Positions 25,723 to 36,501 of a stretch of DNA of 64,000 nt are shown piece by piece. The first letter of the stretch is position 1. Every line of letters begins with the position of its first letter. The DNA comes from Strigops habroptila (lineage: Eukaryota; Chordata; Aves; Psittaciformes; Psittacidae): contig NC_044290.2 of the NCBI RefSeq assembly GCF_004027225.2, forward strand, positions 10,990,906 to 11,054,905, given 5' to 3'. The notes beneath the pieces were generated by a model. The model ran no database searches and was not told the DNA's origin. It saw only the letters and a list, made by a program, of their open reading frames with translations. Both the position numbers and the translations under genes were made by a program.

Positions 25723-26011
25723 ACCCAAATGAGGTGCCCCAGGGGAAAGCCAGCAGTTAGAACCGGCCCCACCTGAGTGTGTCTTGGGAGGAAGCCTACT
25801 GCCTCGTATTTTTTAAAAGGAAAAAAACCCTAAAAAAATTATAATAGAGCCGAGCCAAAAATATCAAGCAGTTCATAGCTGTTAAAAAGCCAGGGAAAGC
25901 TGAGTCGCACCCGCTCAGTGTTGTTCTTCCAAACAAGCTGACCACCCTCCCTTCATAGCATTTTATTTATTAAAGCCGAAGTTGACCCGCTGGAATAAAA
26001 CGATGCTGTAG

Positions 26012-26047
26012 TTATATGCATATATATGTATGCATACACACACATAT
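26012..26047. repeat. TATATGCA/CACA microsatellite
   Basis: Alternating purine-pyrimidine run: TATATGCATATATATGTATG followed by CATACACACACATATG. Short and imperfect. Confidence 0.65.
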
Positions 26048-26159
26048 GGTTATTTATGACCGTGTTTCTATATAGAATTCAGCCAGAAGGTGCTCCCCTT
26101 TAGATTCTTTGGTGCTTGAACTACTGAATTCGTTAAAGAGAGACATTTAAACGCCTGCG

Positions 26160-26530
26160 GAGGGGATGAGCTGTAACCCAGGCACTAACCCAGCGCTCTC
26201 CCCCGCCGCAGCGGCATGGCGGCACCCACACGGCTAGGCCGCAGCAGGCTCCCTGTTACCGCAGCAACAGAGTTCCGCTCTCCCATTGGTCCGTGCTCCA
26301 GACGCACGGCGTCACCCAATCAACTGCCGACGATTCGCGTCGTCCCTCCCCCCCCCCCACCCGGTAATGGCGGCCTCCAGGAGCACGAGGGCGGAGGGTG
26401 GCTGCGGTCCGTGATGGAGAAGCCGGGAGCAGAGCCAGGGCGTTGTGCGGGTGTTGCGGCGCCTGCCGCCTCTGTGCGTGGCTGCGAGCTCCGTGCCTGG
26501 GTTTATGGAGCTGTTTCAGTAACTTAACCA
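26160..26530 (+). promoter_or_regulatory. CpG-rich housekeeping-type promoter, perhaps bidirectional
   Basis: This is the only clearly CpG-rich segment of the window. It contains ATTGG (26285-26289) and CCAAT (26316-26320) in opposite orientation, with a CRE half-site CGTCA directly before the second. It also holds a C run (26346-26359) and GTAATGGCGGCC, a YY1-type element often placed at the start site of TATA-less genes, at about 26364. This suggests plus-strand initiation near 26.34-26.40 kb. A second ATGGCGG lies at 26216. On the minus strand GCCGCCATGCCG at 26215 is an optimal start context, so divergent transcription is possible. The block matches the gene candidate just downstream. Confidence 0.7.
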
Positions 26531-29500
26531 GTCCTTCGAAGCAACCTGCTCTTTCTCACAGGAACAGAACCGTGTCGTGCCTTTAAATACCTGACCAAGT
26601 GCTTTAGAAGGGCAGGTCAGCAGCATTTTGGGTATTTTCCTCTGCCTATTTATTTTCGTTTCTTTTCTCCTGTGTATTCATTCCCGTTTTAAAGTGCCCT
26701 GTATTTACCTGCAGGACAGTCTAGACAGCTAATGAAATAGTAAGAGCCCGGTGGAGTTTTACAAGAATGTAAACAAAAAGAACATCAGAAATAGGTATGT
26801 ATTTGAGTAGGGATTGGAGGTTGATGTGAGGGTACTGAGTGTGCCATAGGCAGGGGTATGCTTTCATTATTAGGTACATTACTGTTATTCCTGGAATCCC
26901 CAAAGGAATCACCCCATTGTTCTAAGGGCTGTACAGTTCAAATTTATAGAATGTGCTTAAGGATGCAGATAAGATCCCAATGGGATTTTTCCAGACAGTT
27001 CATAAAATCATGCTGTGAGTCACCACTGGAAGCTAATGGGAGCAAGGCCTGGAACTTACCTAGGTGCTTTTCATAAATCCTGCTCTTTCCATATTGACAT
27101 GATTAAATACAAAATATGCTTTTCTAAAGCTGACCCAGCGCTTGCAGAGTGCCAAGAGCAGCAATCTGAGTGCTAAAATACTCCATGCTTCTGGAGAATA
27201 GTGCCTACTCGGGAGAACCTAAACTATTACTGAGCAAGGCAGTGTGGAGAGTGAGACAGGAGTGAAGCTTCTTCCTCAGTGTCTCACAGCAGGCTTGTAG
27301 TGTTTTATGTTGTGTTAATGCTCATGTTTACACCCTTGGTTTCAGAAGTCATCTCTGAACTGCCAAGGCCAGATTTGCATTCCTTATGTTCAGTGTTGAC
27401 TATTTCTTGCCAAGTGTCCTGACAGCAGTGACCAGCACTGCTTTATTACCTTCACCCTTGTCACACAAGGCACAGAAGGTGACCAAGGGATCAGCTGGAA
27501 ACCCTAGTTCTTACATTCCATCTTCTCCCAGAGGAGAGAGATTCAGAGGATGGTTTCCCCTCTGCCGTTACCTGTTGCTTTTCTTGCTCACTGCTGACAC
27601 TCATCAGTCACCTTGTTACCCATCACATTTTCCAGACCTGGGTGTTGTCGTGTGGTGCTTCCTCGTGGGTTGCTGCTGCGTGTTGTTTCTGGAGCGTGCA
27701 GTACTACTGCTTGGCGTGGCTTCTGATGAGTGACTCGGAGGTGGTGGCAGGCAAAAGTGAGCCGTGCCCAGCACTTCCCCATGGAGGCCTGGCTTCCTCA
27801 CAGAGGAAGAGCAGCTGAGCCTGGTGAAGCATGTCTTCCAGTCTATCAGGAAGAAAATAAAGAGTGAATCAGCTTATTTTGGTTTCATCCAGCTGTCTTA
27901 CAACTAACATCCCCAGTGAAGTGCAGCTGCTTTGGTTTCAGTTGAAATCTGTTCTTCACTTACAGCAGTGATTTTTTGTTTTAATTGTTTATTTATCATT
28001 CCTTTCTATGTATGTGGCTGAATAAAAAGCCCTTTTATTTTGAGGCATCCTGTTAACTGCAAGAGGAACAGGGGAAGCTCAGTAAGGTCTGGTGGGCTGC
28101 TAGAGTGAATAAAACACATTCAATGATAATAAAATCATAGATGTTTGGAGTGAGAAGGAAACTAAATAGTTGGTGTAGTTGGACTCCCCACACTGAGTCA
28201 GGATGAACAGCACCTGGACTTGGATGGTTGCCTGACCAGTGCTTAAACATTTTTAACATCTCCAGGTAGCTTCCACCACCTTTTAATGTTTCACATCTGT
28301 GACAGCTAGCAGCTGTTGACTAACTTAACAAAATTAAGCATGGAGGAAACTTGAATGGCTCTCAGGTGCCTTCCGTTATTTTAAATAGCTTAGAACTTGA
28401 AGTCCATTGTAAGCAACAGGAAGAAATTTGGGGTGTTGGTTTCTCAGAGCTGTTTTCTCGTCTTATTTGGGAACTTCAAACTGAGGACTTTAATGGTGGA
28501 ACATGAAAAAAGAGAAGTCTGTAAGATAATAAGGTTTGTTCCTTTTCCTTGTCTTATCCTGCTTTATTGTAATGGACTCACTTATTTCTCGTGACCTGCA
28601 AAAATACATGGTTTTGGCATACTGTCTCTTTCTGAGCTTGGTAGCCCACTCTCCTTATTTCAGAGAAGCCATTCAAGATTGGTGAGTGCATAGAAAGAAG
28701 ATGTTAGGATCTGCTGTTCTACAGGAGCTTGGTGAAGCCCTCATGGAAGTTAATTTAGAAACTTCTGATATTCAGTCTATTTCCCAATAATCTTTGTCCC
28801 TTATAAAACAAGCAGTGCATGAAAAAATGTCAAGAAAAGCAGAAATAGAGCTGTTTTGTGTCATATTCTTGGGAATGGGAGGGAGGAGAATAACTTATTT
28901 TAGTTAGGATGATTTTGAAGCTTCTTTTTTTAACATATTGGCCAGTCACCAGTGTGTTGGTTCTGTACTGCTTTTCTGGGGGATAACTGAGGATCAGGAA
29001 GGAAGTGGGTACATCATGTTGAGCAGTAGCATGTGATGGAATCCTGGATGCCAAGATTATTTCTTACCCATTCCAGAAGTTAGATACAAAGGAAGAAGTT
29101 AGGCCCAAAATAAAGTCTGTCTTACCTGAGCTGAACATTTTTCAGTATCAGATGAAAGTTATTGCATCGAATTCGATTTGACTCGGTCGATACGCTGTAA
29201 GTGGCTAGAAGAGGAAATCCCAGTTTATATGACTCACCATTTTTGTGCAAATATTAACTTTGGCTGATACACATTTCGCCTTGTATCTCTTTTCCAGATC
29301 TGAGTGGAATTATACCATGTCTCAGAGTAAGTTGGCTTGGCTGTATTCGATCGTAGCCTTTGGTTATTTGAATAGCTTCAATTTTGAACTGTTTTATCTA
29401 TTTATTGTTTCTGAAAGGTAAAGAAAATAGAATTTTCCCCATGATTGTGCTTTTGGTGACGTAGCATTAAATTCTGCACCATTGAAAAATCTTAGCTTTA

Positions 29501-30129
29501 ATGATGGGAAAAGACACAATGCTGAGGGCTTGCTTTGCTGTGCTAAAAGTAGTGGAAAATCCTAGAAGCTGGCAGTCTGCTTCCCAGGATTTACCTGCAG
29601 TCTGAGCCCCCACGCTCTCACTGGTTTATTTTGTCAGTAGGGCTCCTTGGAACAAATTGGTGGACACTGGAGTTACCCTTTCCTTTTGCACAATATTCAT
29701 ATTCTCTGTCAGGGTTGCTGCCATCAACCAGATTGTTGTTTCTGGTCAAAATCAATGATGGGTGATGAAGAGAGAGCAAATTGATATCCAGTATATTGCT
29801 TGTGCTGGATTCCTGATCATGCAGACTAGATGGTCATCACCTGCAGTAGAGGAACACGGGAATGGAGAGTTTAAATCTAGAACCCCAGGTCTCTCTGGGT
29901 GATACCTAACTTTGAGCATTATGGGGAAAAAAGCAGTGCTGAAGTTAGTGAGCAGGGCTATGAAGGATGGTTCATGCCTGTGGGCTTCCTGAAAACAGTC
30001 TAGAATTGAGATCAGTCGCTTCTTAATTTTTTAAATCATCTTTTTCAGTCTGTGGGTGTTAAAGTGCTGATGCAAGACGATAAAGGGAACTCTTCCCAGG
30101 ACTTAGCAGCCGCAGGGACACTGTTCTGA
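26367..30129 (+). CDS. unidentified multi-exon gene (spliced model)
   Basis: Downstream of the CpG promoter at least five plus-strand exons fit together by splice signal and phase: 26562-26615, 28664-28681, 29146-29196, 29298-29326 and 30049-30129. The junctions after the first three carry one base, and the last junction is in phase 0. The first exon is uncertain. Starts at 26367 (donor after 26397) and at 26414 (donor after 26450) both leave one G and give a glycine codon at the junction with 26562. As modelled the protein is about 90 residues, basic at first, then acidic, with no domain, signal peptide or membrane segment that I recognise. Extra phase-compatible segments (27809 onward, 28442 onward) could lengthen it. 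The CpG-rich codons of the 29146 exon in AT-rich surroundings favour real coding sequence. A non-coding RNA or a wrong exon set remains possible. Confidence 0.45.
26562..26615 (+). CDS. exon 2 of the unidentified gene
   Basis: The acceptor CTGCTCTTTCTCACAG is strong; the donor GGCAG|GTCAGC is weaker. Of the three frames only one stays open. It begins with two bases completing a split codon, reads TEPCRAFKYLTKCFRRA and leaves one base. The peptide is basic with two cysteines and looks helical. It lies about 160 bases after the likely transcription start, so the first intron would be short. I do not recognise the family. If the weak donor is not used, the frame runs on for about 24 more codons before a stop. 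Confidence 0.45.
26716..26740 (+). other. possible alternative small exon
   Basis: ATTTACCTGCAG precedes and AAATA|GTAAGAG follows this 25-base segment. In the phase delivered by exon 2 it reads QSLDRQLMK and leaves two bases. The onward phase fits the segment starting at 27391 but not the exon at 28664, so it would belong to an alternative transcript. Weak evidence. Confidence 0.2.
27391..28045 (+). other. possible alternative terminal exon with polyadenylation signals
   Basis: A fair acceptor (CATTCCTTATGTTCAG) opens an approximately 340-base frame beginning VDYFLPSVLTAVTSTALL, rich in Leu, Val and Cys towards its end, which stops near 27733. AATAAA occurs at 27856 and again at 28021, the latter followed by a T-rich stretch. 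Together they could form a 3' exon of a short transcript from the CpG promoter. A second segment within it (from 27809, after CTTCCTCACAG) reads EEQLSLVKHVFQSIRKKIKS in another frame. Neither peptide is recognised. Confidence 0.25.
28130..28285 (-). mobile_element. degraded CR1-like fragment
   Basis: AAAATCATAGATGTTTGGAG, then GAAGGAAAC, AGTTGGACTCC, TTGCCTGACCAGTGCTTAAA and ACATCTCCAGGTAGCTTCCACCACC recall the reverse complement of an old CR1 3' region (ATAGAAT..TTGG, CTGTCTAAACACCTCCAG, TCCACCACC). The divergence is high. Confidence 0.5.
28442..28489 (+). other. possible cassette exon
   Basis: GGTGTTGGTTTCTCAG is a fair acceptor. In the phase carried by the gene model the segment reads LFSRLIWELQTEDFN, with a possible donor AATG|GTGGAA that again leaves one base. 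It could therefore sit between exon 2 and the 28664 exon without breaking the frame. The donor is poor, and a different frame is also open through this region. Confidence 0.25.
28664..28681 (+). CDS. 18-base microexon of the unidentified gene
   Basis: The acceptor CCCACTCTCCTTATTTCAG and the donor ATTG|GTGAGTGC are both strong, yet only 18 bases apart. Two bases complete a codon, five codons read KPFKI, and one base is left, so the exon is symmetric (phase 1 at both ends) and can be skipped without a frame change. A longer version starting after an upstream TTTCTGAG at about 28637 would shift the frame into a stop in the next exon, so I prefer the microexon. Confidence 0.4.
29146..29196 (+). 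CDS. exon of the unidentified gene, best-supported coding segment
   Basis: The acceptor GAGCTGAACATTTTTCAG and the donor TACGCT|GTAAGTGG bracket 51 bases. Two of three frames contain stops. The third reads SDESYCIEFDLTRSIR with one base left over. It uses TCG, CGG, TCG, ATA and CGC codons, a CpG density unusual for the surrounding AT-rich DNA and suggestive of selection on the protein. It is symmetric, phase 1 to phase 1. I do not recognise the peptide; the alternating acidic and basic residues look like a beta strand followed by a helix start. Confidence 0.55.
29298..29326 (+). CDS. 29-base exon of the unidentified gene
   Basis: TTGTATCTCTTTTCCAG precedes and CTCAGA|GTAAGT follows; both are close to consensus. 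With the base carried over from 29196 the exon reads Tyr followed by LSGIIPCLR and ends exactly on a codon. Only about 100 bases of intron separate it from the previous exon. The agreement of phase with the 29146 exon is the main reason to believe both. Confidence 0.5.
30049..30129 (+). CDS. last coding exon of the unidentified gene
   Basis: The acceptor AATCATCTTTTTCAG is good and the preceding exon ends in phase 0. In that phase this exon reads SVGVKVLMQDDKGNSSQD, then LAAAGTLF and a TGA at 30127-30129. No consensus donor lies before the stop, so I treat it as the terminal coding exon. Its transcript would continue to the AATAAA at 31031. The acidic-polar middle and hydrophobic end are not diagnostic of any family known to me. 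Confidence 0.4.
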   Translation, partial: SVGVKVLMQDDKGNSSQDLAAAGTLF

Positions 30130-31055
30130 TGGCATTCCACATGCCACTGTTGGACCTGCATCATCACACGGTTCCAGACAGAAAAGCAGAATTAACTTTT
30201 CCAGTTGCAACTCCAAGCAGTATTTTAGGGAGGCTGAATATAAATAGCCAAGCTTGGATTTGGACAGTGTACCAGGGCTAACACCCATACTCTTGCAAAA
30301 TGTGCCCTGGGATCTTGAATGACCACAAGTGGTCAGAAGCTTGGTTTTGGCATCCTATATTGGCATGTTTTCTTCATGACATCAACAGTCATCTCCCCTG
30401 TGGTCCTATCTTCCACTCTCAGAGGCTCACAGTGACGGCTGTGACTGGGGGAGGCTCTAAATAACCAACACTTTTTTCACCTGTTCTGTAATTCTCTTTC
30501 AAAATGGATAAAATCATCTGTAATCTGCCAGCCAGATAAGGAACAGTCACTCTGAGCCAGTATGGAAAGGAACTGGGAAAGGTTCCATGGGCAGAATTAA
30601 CTGAGCAATGCATTTCCAGGGCATCACGTGGTAGTTTTGTCTTGTTTTAGTAGTTTGCTTAACATTGTCCAGTTTTGCTTTGTTTTGTTTTGCTTAATTT
30701 TGGGTCCTTATATCATCTTAATTTTTGACTTCCAGGCTTTTTCAACCTTCAGAGTTACCAGAGTCCCTTTGCACTTATCTTATCGAGGTTTCCTCATTTC
30801 CACTCTTAGGTGATGTCTGACACCTTCTTTGCTCAGAGCTGGCAGTCTGGGCACACAGTGAGTCACTCTCCCCCCACATCTTCCTGCCTCCCCTCATCCC
30901 CACATTGAGGGGGTGACGCTGTGGGTGCAGTGTGAGATGTGCAAAAAGCAACACAGACTTTCAGGAGATGGATGACATTAGTTCTTCACTGTTAATGCTA
31001 CAGGCTGCAAACCCACTGAGAGGGCAGTCAAATAAAAGTGTCCCTAGGTTTTGAA
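30130..31055 (+). other. probable 3' untranslated region of the unidentified gene
   Basis: No open frame of note follows the TGA at 30129. The stretch runs to an AATAAA at 31031-31036 (context CAGTCAAATAAAAGTGTCC). It contains a TTTTG-rich patch near 30681-30703. Assigned by position only. Confidence 0.3.
31031..31036 (+). terminator. polyadenylation signal AATAAA
   Basis: First canonical AATAAA on the plus strand after the proposed last coding exon, about 900 bases beyond its stop. AATAAA is common in AT-rich DNA, so use is unproven. Confidence 0.3.
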
Positions 31056-34000
31056 TTGAATTCTAAAATCCAGTTCATAAGCACTCAGAGCCATAATGAA
31101 GCACAGGAGGACAGCTTTCACTTGTAACTGAAATCTGTAGTGTTCAGTCCAACCAACAGTGAAAAAATGAAATGATAATGCATATATGATTTTTCCGTCA
31201 GTAATTCTTCAGGAGGGAGCGAAGTCTGGTGATGTAGCTTTGGACATAGGACATATGTAGGAGATGTTTCTGAATTGCTGAACAGTGGTTCTGTGTTGGA
31301 AGGGCGGGTTTGTAGCAATAAGATGCGCTCTCAAATGCATGTCACTGTCTGCAGAACAAGAGGATAGCTCCAACAAACAGCTCTGACAAGAGGAAGGACT
31401 GAAATCCTGTGAATTTATCCGTATTTATCTGCTCAGATGTGATTCCTGATGATTGTTTTCTCAGCCCTAAGGCGCAGGACATGGTGTCATATGCAACTTT
31501 CTCTTCACTTTCTGGTCTCCAACATCATGAAGAAGCTGAGTGATCTGCACTGAGCAACTGCTTGGTCCTGCGTGCCAGAGTAATGCCTTGTGTTGCTCAA
31601 CAGTAGCTTTGATATAATATGAGCTGATCCCATCCGCAGCCTTGGTTTTGTAATTGCATTCCAATGGGTATCTCTAATTCCCCCTGAGTAGAGGGAGCAA
31701 TCCACTGAAGTCAGTTGCTGCTTCCTTTGCATTGTAACTGCTGGCTAATGACCAGTGTTTACTGACTTCCAGTGAGTCATTTGCAAGTGTGATGCTTGGC
31801 TAAAAACTTGTTTCCAAGAACCCTATCATCATTAATCATTAATTCATGCACTGGTATTCTGCTGCTAGATATGAGTACCCCAGGCTTGAATCGAGATGGT
31901 AATAAGGTACCTCAGCCTGGACTGGAATAGCATGTGGTAGATAGAAGATCTAGGTTGCCCCCATTCACATCCCTGCCAAGTGATCCAAGTCATTCAACAA
32001 TGGCAGAATTTGGCATGTTTCCCTGCCCCAAGGAGCTTGCAATTTGAAGAAGTCCTGCTTTATTCATCCTGCTTTTATAGCTGTTCCCATGTCAGTCAGC
32101 GGGATGAATTCCCATCTTACCTTTGTTGAAATGTAAATGAAGTTTGCCAGGACTTCACCTAACCTGCATGAGTAAATAGAGCACGCCAGGTCACTGGGAT
32201 GTGTTCAAGGCTCTGTTCTTCCATCCTTCACTTTGGAAGAATGCGGAAATGACAGTTTGGGGGCTGAAGTGGGGAAGAAAGGCTGTGGCTGATGGGCAGT
32301 GTCGATAGCATGTCTGGCTACAGGGGAGGAGTGAAGTCACAGCTGCACATATGACTGAGCATTCCTCACACACCAGCTGCTGTGAGTACTTGCTGCTGGA
32401 TTTATGTTGGATTTGAAGAAGCACTTAGTGTGTGAGTAACAACTACCAGGTTCCTCAGTGAAACCTGCAAAGTGGACAGTTAAAATACGACGGGTTTATT
32501 GCGAGGAGGGACGATGAGCAGGAATGAACTGATGATGTTTCGCTGCTCCGAGAGCCCCAGGGACTCTGTGTTCTGAAGTCCCTCTTAACACTTCCCACTC
32601 AGCTGTTAGACCAGAAGTAAAATTGTTAATGCATTAAAATGCACTTGGCCTTAGTGTATTTTCCCATGCAATTGCCATTTTATTTATACTATCAATACTC
32701 ATCTTTTCAGCCTTTTAAAACTGATATCTAGGGTGATTAAAACATCTTCCGGAGCAAGAGAAAGAGCAAGCGAGTGATGGAAGTCTCTAGTTCCCATAAA
32801 TTCAGTTCCTATAAAGTCTGGACACCCTGGGCGGATGCCTTGGCTCAAAATGACCTCCTGGCTCCTCCTTTTCGTCTTGGTTTTTAATTGGAGCCAGGAG
32901 AAGGATCCCGGCATTTGCCAGGTGAATGCGAGCTGTACCCTGGCAGGCTGCCTGCAGACCCATTACTGGTTTGTAGATTGAAATGAGGACAGCAAAAGGG
33001 GTGGAGAGGAGCTGGAGGAGGAGGGAAAGAGGAGAGAGCAAGAGAATAGCAAAACACTTTGTTCTAATTCAGGTGAAAAAGTTAATCTCAGTGTCTATAC
33101 AGACCGTCTGCCACGTACAGGGTGGAGGAGGGAACACGTTCTTTTTATATATGTGTTATATTCTCTAATTCTCCCTCTGTGCCAGCCTCTAGGAACAATT
33201 GAACGCTGCTGCCAGAGGCTGTGCCTGCTCAGGCATCATTCTCGTGGGGAAACTCTGGGAATGGCTTGGCTGCCACGTGATGAGCCAACTGCTTCCAGCT
33301 CGGGCTCCTCGGAGCAGCTTCTCATACCCACAGAGTGTGGTCTGGGTCTGAGGGGAGGGCAGAGGGCCAGGGCAGGATTCTGTTCGGGATGTTGGGACTG
33401 AAGCACTGCAGCTTTACCCCAGCTCTCAGTCACTGCCTCAGTTTCCTGAGCCTTAAAATGGGGAGGATGCCGATAAGAACATTTACTGAGTTACAAGGAG
33501 CTTATGAATCAAGTGATTTCAGGTCCTGGGTTACAAAGCACTAACAAACAGATGCTGTTATCCTATATTTTACTGTGTGGTCCATCCTAGTTTTGAATGA
33601 ACCACCTTTTTTTTCCACAGTTTTAAACCTAGTGGACTTCCCAACGAGAACTAAATTTCCTTTACACTAGGCAATGAGTTGCTGTTACTAAGCCTCTTGA
33701 TTCTCAGGTTCGCTTGGGCATGATGGGGAAGGCTGCTCGTTCCCTGTAATGGCAAAAGCAGTCTTACAACAAGTCTACCTGAAAGGCTGTAACTGCTTAT
33801 TTAATGTTACCACACGCACTGAATAGGTCTGCTGGGCAATTTTCCATCACAATCATTTTCTGATAGAAAATGGCCCTTTGCAAAATCAGAATTTATCCTG
33901 CAGAATACTACAGTTTTGCCAAAAAACTTCAATTCAGCAGTGGGGAAATGGACATGACAGCTCCTGGCTGCCCACTTTGAAGCCTCATGATACTGTTTTT

Positions 34001-36501
34001 ACTCTTTATTGAAGAAAAAAACCATGAGATCAAATAAATCTTGAACATTTCAAACAAAAAAGACTTCACAGGGCTTGGAAATCCCTCCACACAAATTCAT
34101 TTACATTAGGTTTGTTGTTGCCATTTTACTGTTTGTTTTGTGCCTCTGTCAGAATAATTCCCATCGTTATTTTATAACGAAGGTGGCTTTCTTCTGGAAA
34201 GGGAATTCCATTTTCAGCCAGATTTTGTACTGAGGAATTGAAACTAACGGGGAGGACAGGATAAGAAACAGAGAGGGTGGGTGGGAGTTAGAGGATATGC
34301 TTGGCCAGGGAAAAATTAGTTTACCTATATGGCAAAAATGATCTTTTGGCTAAGATGGGACCATTTTCCCATGAAACTCAGTTGGTTTCTAATTGATTAC
34401 ATGCAAAGGTAACTCAGATGTCTGGAAATCGATGCTTGTACATTTTTATGCTTTCAGCTATTGAAGAGATCCCAGTTTCAAACTAAATATTTTTAATCTC
34501 CTGTGTTTCCCATTCTCATGCTAATCAGTTACCTTGAATTCTATTCTGGCATGAATACCTGAGTTCTGAACAGCAGAAGAATGTAGGTGCCCAACAGTCA
34601 TTAGGAAACACTAACCCAGAGTGCAGGTACATCTTCTGGAGTGACTTAGACACTTCAGTCCCTGGGAGGGCACCATGTGTATTATCCAGCTTTAGCTCCC
34701 ATCATGATTTTAGTTACACGATCTCCTGCTAAAATACAGCAGATTTCACTTTGATGTCTAATATATTCTATAGTTTTATGAATGGCTGTATCCAGTGTCT
34801 TATGAATAATGCCATCATGGAATCCATCCAGAGTTACCTTACAGATTGATCTATATTCTGGTATTTCTGAAGCTTATTGGAGAAAAACTAACTCTCTCAG
34901 GGCTGTCTTGTATTTGACATTGTTTATGCTGGGGAAACTCCTTGGAGACAAGGAGCAAATTCCTCTGGGATCTTGTGGTCGGATCAATTTGTAGAGCTGT
35001 TTCCATGTTTTCTGATGCAATCGAGTGTAACAATGTTGTATCCCAGTAAACATGGAAATGGAGCAAGGAAAACATTTCTCAATCGACTTCCTAAAAATAC
35101 TGCTCTGGGTGGGGAGGGGCTCAAGTTTTATTCCAGGAGCTCATTCAAGCCCTCATCAGTTTCCACAATGTCTCAGATTCTACTTAGTCTTATATTTCAT
35201 GTACTTATAGATTGGGAAACAGAGTGTTACATGGGCCAAATGCCCATGAGCGTGACATGCTAGAACCATTATGCATCCGAATGTACATATTCATGGGTGG
35301 AGAGTTGCCAGGCCTGGCTGGAAGCAAATTCAGTGTTTGGCAAAGTGGGCAGATCATCAGGGGGATCCTGGGAGGAGCTGTCTTGAATTGCCTTCTCTGA
35401 CTTGGGGTTTGAATATTGGAATGCCTCATTCTGTAGGAGGGGAGGAAAAAAAGTGATGTCTTTATTGTGTTAGTTTGATATATGTCATGTGTTTTGTCTG
35501 GGGTTTTGCTTTGTTCGAATTATCTTCTTCCCCTCATTGCCTGGTGACTACTGTTGACATGGAACCTGATGAACATACAAGTTCTTACTGTATTCCTGGA
35601 GAGGAGGAGCCAAATTTACCTGTGTGCAGATGAGAAGTTAGATGGGAGTTGTAAAACTCATTCGTGCTGTTCCTGTGCCTGTGTCCATCATATCATAGGA
35701 CACCATATTTAAAGACTTGCCCTGCTTAGGACCCTGTTTCTCAAAGAGCTGTTCACACAGTGACATTCAGAGGGGGAGACAGGGATGGGTGTTCCCCATC
35801 ACTTGTACTATTACCACAGCAGCACAGTGCACTTGTGGATTAGCCATTTGCACAGGAGCCTGGCCATCTTGTGGCCAACAATACCTGCTCTGAGTGAGCA
35901 TCTGTGAGAGCTGTTCATGCACAGGAGGCAGACAAGGCATGGAGCAGTTTTGTGTGTGTGTGCATTTGTGCATGCTTTAACACCCACAACTTCCAGAAGT
36001 CAGGTCCTGAATCTTTGGTGTGGCTTTATCTTTCTTCTCCACTATCCAGATATGAAAAACATAGTATGAAAATGCTCTAAAATGGCTGTTTATACTCATT
36101 GGCACTCTGTTCCTTTTATGTCTATATTGAACTTCATCCTTTGTGAATATACCCCAAGTGGCTTCAGGGACTATTTTGTTCCAGAAACTGTTGAAGTGAG
36201 ACATGGTAAAGAATTGTCCATGCCAGTGGAAATGGGGTCAGTTAGATGCATAGCAGCAAGGAGTATAAGTGTGTTAGTGGAAGGTGTATAGAGCTTTATT
36301 TCCAGTGGAGTTGTGCCTCAGCTTGCCCTTCAGCAGACACCTCACCATGCAGAAGTGGATCCAAGCACACATAGGACCTCCTGCCCTGCTCAGAGTTAGG
36401 TCCAATGTCTCAGCCACAGCACAGAGCTTTCGACCTCATCACGTTTCAGCGCAGCATTTGCATGTGTTTTCTGATTCCACTGCTTTTGTTTCTGTTTTCA
36501 G
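31056..36501. other. non-coding stretch with ancient SINE fragment
   Basis: No supported gene. A phrase CCCTGCCCCAAGGAGCTTGC near 32025 resembles old amniote repeats, and a MIR-like fragment lies at 33425-33520. Reading frames near 33.2-33.5 kb overlap on both strands and are unrecognised. Confidence 0.5.
33425..33520 (+). mobile_element. MIR-like ancient SINE fragment
   Basis: CACTGCCTCAGTTTCCTGAG, then CCTTAAAATGGGGAGGATGC and a GTTACAAGGAGCTTATGAATCAAG tail keep the order of the MIR 3' half (CCTCAGTTTCCTCATCTGTAAAATGGGGATAAT... GTTGTGAGGATTAAATGAG). The first 40 bases are quite close. Confidence 0.6.

Noticed and set aside
26216..26527. 103-codon frame starting at the first ATGGCGG of the CpG island
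   Set aside because: Its first part runs through the CCAAT boxes and a C run that look like promoter, so transcription probably starts inside it. A shorter start at 26414 in the same frame is kept as an option.
27002..27021. 20-base exon-like segment between TTTTTCCAG and GTGAGTCAC
   Set aside because: Splice sites are good, but every phase that fits the neighbouring exons creates a stop at a junction.
28637..28681. Longer version of the microexon using an upstream TTTCTGAG acceptor
   Set aside because: Reads well on its own but leaves two bases, and the following exon then contains an early stop.
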